Origin: Mansonella perstans
Taxonomy: Eukaryota > Nematoda > Chromadorea > Rhabditida > Onchocercidae
Assembly (NCBI GenBank): GCA_037074765.1
Contig: JBAMDO010000011.1
Location: 186,001 to 250,000 of the forward strand
DNA length: 64,000 nucleotides
Direction of reading: 5' to 3'
In this document: positions 13,301 through 26,036 of the stretch, piece after piece
Layout of the letters: each line of letters starts with the position of its first letter
Numbering within the stretch: position 1 is the first letter of the stretch
Program-made: the position numbers and the translations under genes
The notes under the pieces: model-generated
Told to the model about the DNA's origin: nothing
Database searches by the model: none
What the model saw: the letters and a program-made list of their open reading frames with translations, nothing else

Positions 13301-16300
13301 TTTAGGTTGTCATCGTGGAAATTTTTTCGAAGAACCGTAACAAATTGAAAATCCGGAAATGTATTGTTTTATGTTTTATCAGTGACTTGAACATTTCGGA
13401 AATTTAGACCGCAATTATGATTTTATGTTTTTTATCAATGGCTTGGAAAAAGCTAAGTTGACCTAAAAACCTGACTGCATAGATTGTTCCTCGTAGTAAT
13501 ATCTATAATTCTTCTAAGTGACCAAGATTCTGCTTTAATTTAAAAAAAACCAACAGTAATTTAAAACTGATTACGTTATTTAAATTCTGATATTTTTCAA
13601 TTCAGATTACCAAAAATGAAGAACGTCTTGCTGATATTATTTTGATTTCGGTGAAGAGTAAAAAGTTGACACTATGGACTGTCATTGTTGATTGTATCGT
13701 TGAATGCAGTAATTCAACGAATATTGACATAGCTTCTGAAGCACTTCGAACACTGCAAATTTTTGTTAGTTACAGCTTAATCCATTCCATTCTTACGATT
13801 TAATTAGTAACAATTAAAAAATGCAGTTAAACCTTTTAAGCTTTTACAAGAAAAGAGCTAACTTATTAACTCAATTGATCTGCCAATAAAACAGATATAA
13901 TTTCTAGCTAATCACAGCATCTCAAATGTGTGATGCTGATAGTGATGGCGTGTTGTTTACGGAACTTATCGATTCCATTTTGGAGTATTTTCCGACGGAT
14001 GACATCTCATTACCTTCAACTGTTAATGACGGTTGAAATATTTTATAAAACTTGGAATGATTTCTTTTTATCTCTTAATATTAAAATCCTACACCGTTTT
14101 ATCACGTAATTTTTGATACTGCATTAGGAAATTTGTCCTAAAGTTTAAACTTCAAAATTTTTTAGACCATCAGAGTAAATTATCAGAATCCGAAAATCGA
14201 TTAACCGATTTTTTTACATGTGTTTTTTTAGTCAATATAAAATATTTTCTGTATTGTTTCAACATAAATTCAGTAAGATAATCTTGAAAATGTAATCTTA
14301 GTATAAATTCCGGATCAGATTTCAGAAAGACCTAGCGAAAAGAATGATATAAAAGAATCAGAAATAAAACAAAATAATTCATCGGAGAATTTGAAAAGTG
14401 CAGATGAGGTTTGCATGATAAATCTTCCATTGTTAACCCTTCAATTACATTTGAAATTTTACGGAAAAAATTTTTGATAGTCAATTTAGGTAGCTGAAAT
14501 ACTAGAAAGATTGACAACAAAATATAAAAGTCAAGAAACGACCGTAACGATTAACTGTGATTCTGTGGATAGCAAACCAGCTCAGGTAAATTTTTCATTC
14601 TTTCTTCTGCTAATTTTCAAGAAAAATATCTTAATTTAAAAAATTAATCAAGTTGAAGGAAGGAATAAGAAGCAGCTCATCCCAAGCTTTTGAATATTTT
14701 ATCCTGTCACCTGTCACTTCAATGACCACCTTTTCAGCGCCATGAGCTTATCATCATATTGATTCAGAGTTTGAACTTGAACAGACATATAATTATTACC
14801 TTTACCGCTTTTCATTAACATTTTAACTTTATAATAATTAACTTTTTAATTAATGTTACAACTAAATGGAGTCCATTTACTGAATTTAATTTGAATTTAC
14901 ATGTAAGATCAGATGTAGTCTATGCTTCGAAGGTTTGCTCAAGGAAAATTGGATTATTTGAGAAATTTTTCAGAAGGAAATTGCAACAGCAAATTACTAC
15001 ATAAATGAATTGCAAAATGCTATTCCAAAATGGTTGCAACTTAAAAGTACGATTGAAGTTGATGAAGCAATTCAAGAATTTGCATCCAATTTCTTTTCCG
15101 GTGCATTTTTTCAAACAATATAGCAATCAAGATCTTTTAGAGCATTAGAATTTCAAATTCTAAGATGAATAAGAAAGAAATAGGGAAGCACAGATTCATT
15201 AAGTTCATTTCCGGATCGGAATTTTGGAGTAAAAAGGATGCAAGAAATCCTCCGCTGCTTCATCCATTTTTTAATTGAGGAATTCGGTTAAGAAAACAAG
15301 AAAAAATTACTGCACTTAGAATTTGAATTTGATGTTTTCAAGAAACTGCAGTTTAAAAATGTTCTATTATTAGAAATCAACTTCTTTGCTTATGAAATCT
15401 CGTGTTTCTCTCATCTCAATAATTGATTGCTAGATCATTTCCCACAGTTATTTTTTATCTTCTGAAAGAATTAAAAGAATTAGAGAAGAGAGCAAAAAAC
15501 ACTGTTGAATTTTTCAAGTGTAAAAATTTTAATAATTTTCAATTCATTCCAAATGCTTCCTTGTGTATGAAACTTCTTTCCTGCTATACGGCATATGTGA
15601 ATATTCCGGAAGACTTTCCCAACAAAACTTGAAATTTGTCACTCTAACTAAATTAATGATCTGCGAATTAATCGCCGAAAAAAGCGTTTGATCATATCCA
15701 TTCAATAATAAAATGAATTACAGAAACCAAAACCAAAAATTTTGCATAAATTTTCCGGAAAAAGGTTTGTTCTGTAAAATCACATTGCAGAATTCATGAT
15801 AACTCAGAATAATGCTTTCGAGTTACATGGTCAAGCACAGTCACATTTCCTGAATTCTGATGCCATCTATCTCACTACATACGCAGCATTAGCTGTTGTC
15901 TTTTATGTCAACAACAGGCAAACTTTCGACAAGGTGAAATATTCTAGCAAATTTTGTTCCATTGATTAAAATCTTCCTTAATTCTTTTTGATGAACAGAA
16001 AAAAAGTTATCAGAAAAATGTAGCCTTCATGTGAACAACGAAATTTCCTGGATTTATTTATATTTGCATCTTAACCTTCTGGATTTTGTCCTAATCTTAT
16101 AAAACTATTTAGTCTTGATTAATTAGTTCAATATTCGATCAATTCATAAGATATGAGTTCTTACAACTTTAACGATTAAAATTTGATTGCTTAAATTCGT
16201 CGATTTAGTTTTGGTTCATTAACGAAGTACTACATAGCGATTGCATTGTATATAGCAATGATCATTGGCTTGCTGCTGTATATGAAAATTTGATAAAATT

Positions 16301-19300
16301 AGAGATGGAATTTCAAACTTTGGAAGACAGCAAAATACCACTGCTAAGTGTTATTGAAGGTATATTTAGTGAAACTGAGAAAAAGTTTATCTTAAATTTA
16401 ATTTTCAAATTCGATAATAGACAATTTATTTTATTTCCTTTTACGTTGTGTGATCATAGAGTAATTACGCATTCCACATAAATTTGAAATTAATTTTAGA
16501 TTACACTGGGCACGGCGCCCAAACAATGAGTGATGTACGACGAATACAACGAACACTTACTAAACAAAGTAAACACTCTTTAGCTGGTATGTTCGTTATT
16601 GGAAAATTTTAATTTTATCGGAATTTAATCAAGATTTTGATATCTGATTTTATGGTATAAAAAGATTGTAAATGTGAATTATTATCTGATCAAATAATTA
16701 TTCCTAAATTTGTCACTATTTTTATATTTTCAAAGGAGAACATTTACGATAAAAGATAATTGTTTAGAAATTAAAGCTATTGCTAATGAATTAATTGCAG
16801 CATGAATAAACAATTTCAGCCTGTCGAGCATATCGATGGTTTTTATTGGCAAGCTGGGCTAAACTGCTAAAAGCACCATCAAAGTTACTTTCCTTACGCA
16901 ATAAACAACATCGTTTTGTTCGTCCAAAAGCTGCTGAAGCCTTTGATCAGGCCGTATACACATTATTAGCTTTTACTAGGCTTTGTATTGCATTAGGTTT
17001 GTTCTGTAATTCAAATCCTCGGCAAGTATAATTTTCAAATTTCAATCTTTTTTCAAGTTAGACTTTTACGATAATTCGAAAAGCTATCGCACAAAGAATG
17101 GTAAATAAATCGATGATAAAAATGCTTATGATTGATCATAATTAGAATTTTTTTTAACTTCTTTCTCATGAAGAAGAATTAAATTAAATCGATGTCAACA
17201 ATTATGCAATATTTTATGGCGTGTAATTAAAAGAAATTTAAGAACATTTGTTATTTAAGAGCCATCTTATATTTCTGTTTTCCTAAATTGATTTTCTCTT
17301 TGATCTCATTCTTTACGTCTTTTTATTCAATCTTGCTTTATTCCATTACATTCAGTTTCTTATTCTAGTTTACTGATGCATCAACAATTTAATTCATCAG
17401 TGATTTCAATATGCTTTTATTATTTAACGAAAATGAAGCTTAAGTTCAGGCTTAGAAGAATGTAATCGACTGGTCATTGAACAGCTTATCATGGCGACAT
17501 GTCCTCTGAGTGAATTGAGAAGTTTTGCAATTCAAGCAAAAATAGATTCCGCTGCAGAACGACTCAATCATTGGCCACTGCGGAAAAGTGATGTGATCGC
17601 CATGCAAACTATTTTGGATATTGCTGTGAACTGTGGGCTTCGTGCACCAAAATGTTGGAGTGATATTATTAGGTAAATAATTATTAAGCTTTAGACATTT
17701 ATTATAGCTGCTTATAATTCAATAAATAATTGGAAAATAATTAAATAATAAATAATTTAAAAATTATTCTGCCATTTTTTGATTCCTTGATATCTGATCT
17801 TAATGATATTTTGATAATAATTAACCAGTTATTGTTCAAAACTTGCTGCATACTTCACAATATCAAACATGTTCAAAATGCAACTTTTTTTTTCAAATTT
17901 AATATAAGAAAATGAGAGAAGGGTTTTTTCTTTAGATTTTGCTTGATAAATTTTATTTGTAGATGTACCGAATACATCTGGGAAGTGGAGAAATATTTGT
18001 TTGGTACCATAAATCAGGATCAGACCAGTTGGACGTCACCTATTTCTTTCATTGATAATACTGCTGACACGGTACAACATGTTAATGACATCTTGTCAAG
18101 CAATGATAGCAGCAATCTGAACAATCACACAACTTGTCGAATTCTTCAATTTTTAATCTCAGCAGTTAATAGGTAAGCATGAAAAGTATCCTAGCTAATA
18201 AGTGAATCATTTGATTAAATAAATTCAAGCAATTTAATAGTTTGGCTTACAAAAATTGAAATTTTAACATATTTAGCAGCATTGATGTTTAACAACTTTT
18301 CAAAGTTAAGATAAAATGCAGAAGTATCACAATTTGTGTTCTTTCGATCCACTATCTTTTGTTCTTTTTGTAAACTGATAAGATTGTTAAAAGAGTTCAA
18401 TTAATTAATTGCTTTAGTTTCTTATTTATTTTCGGATTTAATTCAAATTGCATGAACATTTGAAAGAAATAAAATTTTTTCAAAGCATTGTTACTTTCAA
18501 TTAATTTATATTGAACTTGAATTTTTAATTACAATTTAAGATAAAATTTCAATTACTAACATCAAGAAAGTTAAGGATGCATCAATATTTGACATAGAAT
18601 AAAAATATGTTTCAATAGAATTATTACTGACTGCTTGATTTTGCTTTTAATCAATTATTTCAATTTTTATTTAGTATTTAATTCAGGTTTTACGAACGTG
18701 CTGGCAAAGAATTGAATTTGGCATCACTTTGCGAATTAATACAAAATTTAGTGATGGCCAGTGAAAATTGCCAGCACTGTATGAATTCACAAAAGTCAAA
18801 CTCATTGGCTGATCCAACAATAATGCTAGCACGAATATTTGAAATTTTGATGACACTTTCAATCAGGCCTCTAATTCATACAATGAAAATTTGGCCAAAA
18901 GTAGCATATCATATCGCCCAGGTGGGTAGCTTTCCATTTAAATTTTTTTAAATTTTTCAAAAACTTTAAAGATTAATTTTGAAAGAATAAATTATTCTTC
19001 TCCATTATAGCATTCCATTAAAAAATTCCCAAACATTTCCTATATGTAGTTTTCTTTATCAATTTAACCTCTGACCTCAAACAGGTCACTTATCATTGAT
19101 TTCAAATTTCGTTTTTTTTTGTCCATTTTTTAAATTTATTTTGAAGAAATCGGTAATGTTTTACTTCTTTTAGATAAGTCTCCCGAAAACTTTTGTAAAA
19201 GACAATCAAATCCAAAATATCATTGTCTAATTTCGTTATAGGAATTATTAGGGTTTTAAATTAAGTGTAAATTGAAATTTCTGGCAGGTATTGTTTTAGT

Positions 19301-22300
19301 GTGCTTCATCACGTAGCAATGGAAAGCTAAACTTTTTTGCTATCGAACGTTTGGGTATTTGCATTGCAAAATTAATGATCAACGAAATGAACGGCTTTTG
19401 CTACAATCAATTAATCTTCCAGCCAATACAAGTTTGATTAAATTCAATGAGATAAAATTTCAATTTAATTTACTTACTTCCTAATAAATTTTTAATTTTT
19501 GAATTGTTTCATTCTGAGAGTGCAAGAATAGGATGATGATTTTATTCTAAAAATCAGATTTCTCATATGAAAAAAATGAATTCGTATAGTTTGGAAAATT
19601 TCGGAAACTTTTTTGAAATTTTGCAGAACATTCTTTGCGCAGAGATGTGTTTGGAAGAATCACAAGAACAGATTGTCACACTGTTGGCAACATTTGTACA
19701 TTCACATGCAAATATAATTGGTTCCGGATGGCAACCGTTATTTAGTGCTTTGAAAGCATTACGCATTGAAGATCATTCAGGTATGCTCAAATTTTGCAAA
19801 TATCATCTGTTACTAATTATCTACCAAAATCATTCAATTATTTTCGGAATTTTAGTTTCTTTCATGTCTTCTAATTAACATGATAATTAAGTTACTTCTA
19901 ATTAACAAGCTAATTAGCAATTTTTTTTTAATTATTAGAACTGTTTGAGGAAGTAAGTTCAGTAAAATAAATTTGCCAAAATTTGAAAATTAAAAATTGC
20001 CTCAAGAAAGTTTAGCTTCCTTTGAATGTTTGATTTCCAGAAACCTTATAATCATCGGTCCGTTTTTGGTAATTTGTATTATAGGTATAGCAAGCCGAGA
20101 GTGATAATTAAACCAATGTAATTCTCTCTGGAAAAAAATTTTTTTCTAAATTTTTCTAAACTTTCCTTTGGATATTTGATTTTCAGAAAAAAAAAATTTT
20201 TTTTTGTTCAGTTTTAAATAATCTCTGCGAATTTCTATTGCTTTCCTGTGGTAAAGATTTACTAGCATTGAAGCAACTTAGTTTTATTTTATTTTTTTAA
20301 AATTTGGCTAGTAATAAATCTTATTTATGATCCAAAACTCAAAAGTGAAAGATTTAAATCTTACTTTGTAAAATTTTGTTATTTTTTTGAAATTTTGCAA
20401 CTTTTTGATCACCAATTTGTTTTCCAGAATCCGAAAATAATGCTAGCGATATGACATCAATGTCTTCAGTTCAAGCAACTGTACTTGACATCTTTTCGGC
20501 ATATCTTAATATCAAAAATGCAAGCATTCTAACAGCAACAGCTTTGGATTACATCACATGCGTCCTGCAATATCTTCATTCTACAGGATCAGGTAAATTT
20601 CAAATTTTGGGAATGACAATTCTGATCGAAATTGAGACTAGTCTGATTTACTTAAGTGGCATAGTATCTTTAATGAAAATAATTAAATATGGCAAAGGCT
20701 AATTATATGAGCGAATAAAAAAGATTACAGAGAATAGAACTGTGACTAAATGTCTTTCCAACTTCTAGGCATTATTATCTGAGAAGGACAAAATTGTCTT
20801 TTTTGTTTGGTATAAATTTAAATTTAACATTTAAGTTTAATATTTTTCCAGAACCTCTACCTGAAACTTTTAGTGAGAGCGAAATAAAGATTTGATTTAA
20901 CGATAGTAATGAATAAATAATGATAGCAATATTGTTCGTATTTTAACTCGCATTTCTCATCCATGAAATTTGGAAATACTTCGGGTCATCAACTTCCAAA
21001 TCCTGGATGGTGAACCGAATAATTAATAGTGATATCAGTATGTGAAAGCTAGTGATATTATTTCTATTATCATTTGATTATTCGATTTTTCGTTCAGAGT
21101 GTAAAAGTTGATTATGTGAAGTCAACTTCCTGAAAATTATTTGTCTGAAAACTATATTAACTTCTTGAGATCATTAAAGGTTACGTAAATTTTAGTTGAG
21201 AATTTCATAAAATATATTTTATCTTACAGAGAAAGAATCGGTAATTCCATCAACCGATGTAACGGTAGCTTCATCAGCTTTGCAAAATTTGCTGAAAATG
21301 GAACAAATGCTTCATGATCTATTTGATTCAGCTGGTTGTACTGATCAACATTTACTGCAAAGGTATTTGTAAAAACTGAAATTAAAATAAAATTATAAAA
21401 TGGAATCTTAAGGAAATTCTGATATTTTATTACTAATTAGCAGTACAATTTAATTTTTCCAAACAATTATCTTTTTAAAAATTTTTTACTACACAGCATC
21501 TATAGTATATCAACAATATAGTATATCAACAATAAAGGAATGAAAACTGTGAAATACATTTATCAGTTGCTTATCAGTACAACTTGCCTTTCAGATTAAC
21601 ATTGCGAGAACGAACTCAACATTGTGTTGATCGATGTACCAATGTATCATTCTCGATGGAATCATTATCAACTGTTCTGATTGAAGAACCGTTTTTTGAT
21701 ATTAAACAAAACATTTCACCAATTGATCTGGATCGTTTGCTTGAAGGTTTCGTTTCTTTTTCATTAATTTTTATAAAATGTAATTCCTTAAACTTGTCTT
21801 GAAAAATTCAAATGCCAATACTTGTTGGCCGAAAAAAACTAAAGTTTAGAAGAGTTAAATTTTGGCTGAATAATGATGTATGAGATTTGCTTAGCACCGG
21901 AAATAACCGTACCTTGGAAAAACTACACGGCATCGAGACGATGTTGTACTGAAGTTTATTTATCATTACTGGAAGGTCTCACAGCTGTGACTTTTGTTTG
22001 TCCTGCATCGTTACAGTCAAATCTACTACGAACAATCGCCGATTTAATCGAGAAACAAATTGATAGTAAATTTGGTATATTAACTATATTTTTATTAGTA
22101 TTTCGAATTGTTGGAATTGAAAAGTTTTTTTTCACTTTTTTTTTCCAATTGCAATAAATTCCAAATTAGGACTGCAAAAAAAAAAAAAAATATTTGAGAC
22201 CATTTCATTTTATGAAATATTTAAAACTGTTTTTTTTTTGACATTCACAGGTATCGACTTCGGTGCATATGGTTTATCAGTGCTTGTTTTTCCTATGCTA

Positions 22301-25300
22301 CAACAGTGGATGCGCAAAGATGCGATAAAATATGAAACTAACTTGAAACAAGCAATTGGATTGTTCACAGAAGTTGTCAAGCTGTATTTACTACGAACGA
22401 GAAGTAAAATTCCAATACAAATTGCATTTCTTTTTTTTGGAGTAATTTTGAATTTTTATAATTTAGTGCAAAAACTATGCAGAAATTTTGCCACATTTCC
22501 GCGAATTTTGTTTTTAAGTTTTTGTTGTAATTCGGAACCATTTTGCAGATAATCCATGGATCGATCGAATATTCTTTGATATGTTAACTTTGCTAACTGA
22601 ATGTATCACGAGTGCTACAAATCGTATTGCACGCTTGGGTTACGCATGCTTACGCTTTCTGATTATGTCTACCATTCATTCCTCAACAACCGAAAGGTGG
22701 ACAATTATCGTACGAGCATTATGGAATGCAACGTAAGTTAGGCCAATAAAAATATGGATTTTCCACTTTCGTAAGCTAACTGTTTTAAATCTGATAGATT
22801 TCAACAGTTTTTGGCATCTTTCAATAATTGGCAGCTTATAAAATTTTAAAGTTCCGAAATTACTTCGAAACCTTAAAATTCCTATGTTTTCAGAAGCTCG
22901 ACTTTGGCTCATCTACGACTTTTGATGCAGCACTATGTCGTTGATTCATGTGATCCAAACGGAGATCTCGGTAGTGTTTGCATAGCTGCTGTTGAAAATT
23001 CAAATTTTTCATGCGAAACACTATTATTGGCTCAACAGGTTAAACTTACTTTATCAAATTAACTGTCAAATAATTTTTTTGTGAATTGATCCTTCGAGTT
23101 GAACTTTAGTAATATCTGGATGAAAATTAGTACTACTATTATCATATTAATATTTATTATTATTATTATCATTACTGTTATTATATTTCACTGTTAATAT
23201 GGTTATTATTAATTATTGATATTAATCATTAATTACTATTACTAATTATTATTACTAGTTATCGCTGTTATTATTATCATCATCATTGCTGTTAAACCAT
23301 TATTATTATTACATTGCTGTAATTTCAATAAAACTCCAATCCTTTTTGATTGTCTAACAAAAATTTAGAAGTCAAATTTATTTTAATTTTAGGTTTTCTT
23401 TATGGATGAACAAATCTGTTCAGTGACAGAACCAAAGGAAACAAGGAAACGTGAAGTGGTACTCTGTAATAACGATGGAATAGAACACAGGTTTACAAAC
23501 TAATTTTCAGCCGCAATCATAGCTAAAATGCTGAGATTTCAGGATTATTGGTGATGAACTTGTTAGCATCGTTACTAGCCATCAATATATTCTGGAATTA
23601 ATTGGTACCTTATTACTGAATGGAATCGATTTACCAGTCGATGGACAAACTGCTGTATTTTTGAAAAAATTTAATGAGCAAGCTGAAAGTGATAACGAAT
23701 GTTGGCTCCTTTCTGTCCTTTTAAATTTTGATAATCTGTCGTAAAGTTGAGGAATGAAGTACGACATTTAATTAACTTTAATATTAACGATAAACTTTAA
23801 TAAAGCTGTTCAGCTAGCACATCGATTGTCAATATTTTATTTCATCTTTTTTCGCTTCAAAAAGAAATTGAAAATTAGACAAGTTTTTTTTTTTTTTTTT
23901 TTCAGGTAATCTGCATAAGCTATCACCGGATGATATTACAGTTCTGTTTCATTGTCTAGATGGATCACTTTTAGTTGCACGAAATTTCGATAAGCGTTCA
24001 GGCCTGAAAATGCTCATTCAAGCATTGTATGACTTTCCAGTCCTACCAAATTTATGCAAGCAAGCAGTCTTAGCTTGGACTATACGTTCATTGGTAATGT
24101 ATGAAATAGTACGAAGATGTCCGTTGACGAAGTTTGTTTTCCTTCATTTAACTTTACTTTCTTATTTAAAATTGGTTAAGCTAAATTCTCTGTTCTTTGT
24201 ATCTAATTTGCTTTTTATTCACTGAATTTCTCGTAATCTAAAATTTATAAGAAATTTAACGTAATTTTTTAGAGAAAACATTGTTGAATGTTTGTCGTCA
24301 TCAAATGAAAATATAAAAGATGACAGATATTACATTAAACAACTTCAATTATGTCATCGTGAAGTATGTACATATCTATGTTGTATGGAGAAAAAACTGT
24401 CAACCGAAGCACTTCGTCATTTGGCCAGATCACACATTACTCAAGTTGGTGTATTATGAGAAAAACAATTTATCATGTCTAATTAAATATAGGACTCTCT
24501 CTGCATATACGTGTATGTATCCGATCTAAAATTTTGTTAATTAATGTATTTAAAAATGTAACAGAATCATAAGAGTAATGATTACCTCTTTGCATATTCA
24601 AAAAAATTAGTAAAAATCTTTGATTTTTGAAACAAAATCTTTTTTTGTTTTATTTGATTGACGATGCCAAGTATCCAATGCTCACCTTCTTTTAATCTAG
24701 ATTTTTTATAAATTCCATTTTTTTTTTGATATGTTCGAAAAGCTTCATCGAAAAATCTTCATTTCTGATCTTTGAAATCAAATTTCTTTTTTTGATATAT
24801 TCGGAAAGTTTAATCGAAAAATTTCCATTTCTGATCTTTGAAATCAAATTTCTTAATTTTTTTCAGCAAATTACTCTCGTTCGTAAAGATGCAATGGATG
24901 AAAATTTGTACAAAGTGGTATCTTCTGAACAAACTACCGAAATTATTTCTGATTACAGACGTTCGAAAATTGCTCAAACGTTAGTACCATCAACGAAACG
25001 AGCTAATCCATTCAAGAGTAATAACGAACAACAAAAAGTTATTCCGGAGGAAAAACTTATTCTCTCTGTAAGTTATATTTAATAATTCAAACTGTCGTTT
25101 TTTTTTTTAATAAATTCAATTTAATTCAAAATTCATCTTGGTTTTATCATATTTAATAAATTCAAAATTCAAAAAAATCTTGGCAATTAAAATTGTACTA
25201 TCCTTCCATTCTTGAAGAATGAAACCAAAAATCTTTTATAGAGTGGATCTGATATCAAAAAATAAAAGTATAAAGATCTCTTATTATTTTGTCTTTTCTA

Positions 25301-25644
25301 ATTAAATTTTTTTCCTCCATTCTGCAATTGTTTACTTTGAATAAGAGAGTGTAAGTATCACAGTCCATAAAAATATCCAACACTCTTACTTGTTTATAAA
25401 CTTTCATCCTATCATTTACAATAAGCAATTGCAGGATGGAGAAATCCGATGCTGCGCATGGACTGAAATGTCTTTGGCAATCCTAGAAGCATTCTTGCGT
25501 GAAGAAAGCGGACAATTCGAGAAATTTCTACCTATAATTTATGAAAATGCAGCCATACTTATATCTGGTTCATCCAATATACGGGTACGCGAATTTGCTG
25601 GACGACTCCTCCGTAAGCTCTCAAGTTTTTACCATTTTTCGTAA
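10383..25644 (+). CDS. ARFGEF3: ARFGEF3/BIG3-like protein with degenerate Sec7 domain
   Basis: Large HEAT-repeat protein of the BIG/Sec7 family. The vertebrate relative acts on Golgi and secretory granules and is thought to lack GEF activity (family knowledge). About 35 exons, roughly 1,750 residues (human about 2,177). Early exons: 10383-10464, 11013-11134, 11563-11694, 11823-11891, 12238-12339. The family match runs end to end: LQLALQCKHQKINQAG near the N-terminus; EVDEAIQEFASNFFSG (exon 14974-15100) and FLNSDAIYLTTYAAL (exon 15791-15933) in the Sec7-like region; GSGWQPLFSALKALR near 19740; FKHAIGL-type LKQAIGLFTEVVK near 22350; and DELVSIVTSHQYILELIG near 23560. The canonical Sec7 motif LPGEAQ is absent. 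The 3' end is uncertain: reading through stops at 25644, but a donor-like GTAAG at 25612 could splice to an open exon 25906-26119, which would overlap TP53RK on the other strand. Confidence 0.85.
23125..23310. repeat. Degenerate ATT/TTA trinucleotide tract
   Basis: Intronic stretch of ARFGEF3 dominated by interrupted TTA/ATT and ATC units. It looks like a decayed trinucleotide microsatellite. No coding signal. Confidence 0.7.
24729..24855. repeat. Tandem duplication of about 65 bp in ARFGEF3 intron
   Basis: Two neighbouring copies share ATCGAAAAAT and TTTCTGATCTTTGAAATCAA. They lie directly before the exon that starts with QITLVRKDAMDENLY. The duplicated reading frame accounts for the repetitive N-terminal part of a 118-codon ORF here, so that part is not coding. 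Confidence 0.75.
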
Positions 25645-25774
25645 CTTTCTCAGTGTTTTTTCCGGCAAACAAATTTCCGAGCTTCAAAATCAATCTTTCG
25701 CATATCTTTCAAATCGATCAAAAATTTCAAAGAAAAACTATTCTTAGGTTTTAAGTTACGAAAAATGGTAAAAA
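25626..25774. repeat. 22-bp perfect inverted repeat (foldback)
   Basis: Arms at 25626-25647 and 25753-25774 are exact reverse complements (core ACCATTTTTCGTAACT), with a loop of about 105 bp. Weaker matching extends outward to TAAGCTC at about 25613 and GAGCTTAAA at about 25782. A 24-bp unit is duplicated in tandem just outside the right arm (25775-25798 and 25799-25822). The structure resembles a small foldback or MITE-type insertion next to the last exon of ARFGEF3. Confidence 0.8.
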
Positions 25775-26036
25775 ATCTAGTGAGCTTAAATTAGTTCGAT
25801 CTAGTGAGCTTAAATTAGTTCGATCAAAAATGATATAGTTCAGAGTCACTTCATGCTTTATTATGGATTCCAAAAATTTTTTAATTTTCTTAAAATTATA
25901 AACAGCAAGAGTAAGTGAGGAAGTCTATTACACTGCCCAACATAACGGCTCCGATATGTGCTTTAACAAAGTATGCTTTAACAAAATTATTTACAAAAAC
26001 AAATATTTTAAATTTTTCATTAATAACAGAATGAAA
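25645..26036. other. Convergent spacer between ARFGEF3 and TP53RK
   Basis: Short region between two genes that converge tail to tail. It holds the right arm of the inverted repeat, the 24-bp tandem duplication, and the start of a possible alternative last ARFGEF3 exon (25906 onward, after AACAG). No other gene seen. Confidence 0.5.

Noticed and set aside
15423..15632. 69-codon + strand ORF inside ARFGEF3
   Set aside because: AT-driven composition, no matching splice sites in the right phase, and no similarity to the BIG3 region expected there.
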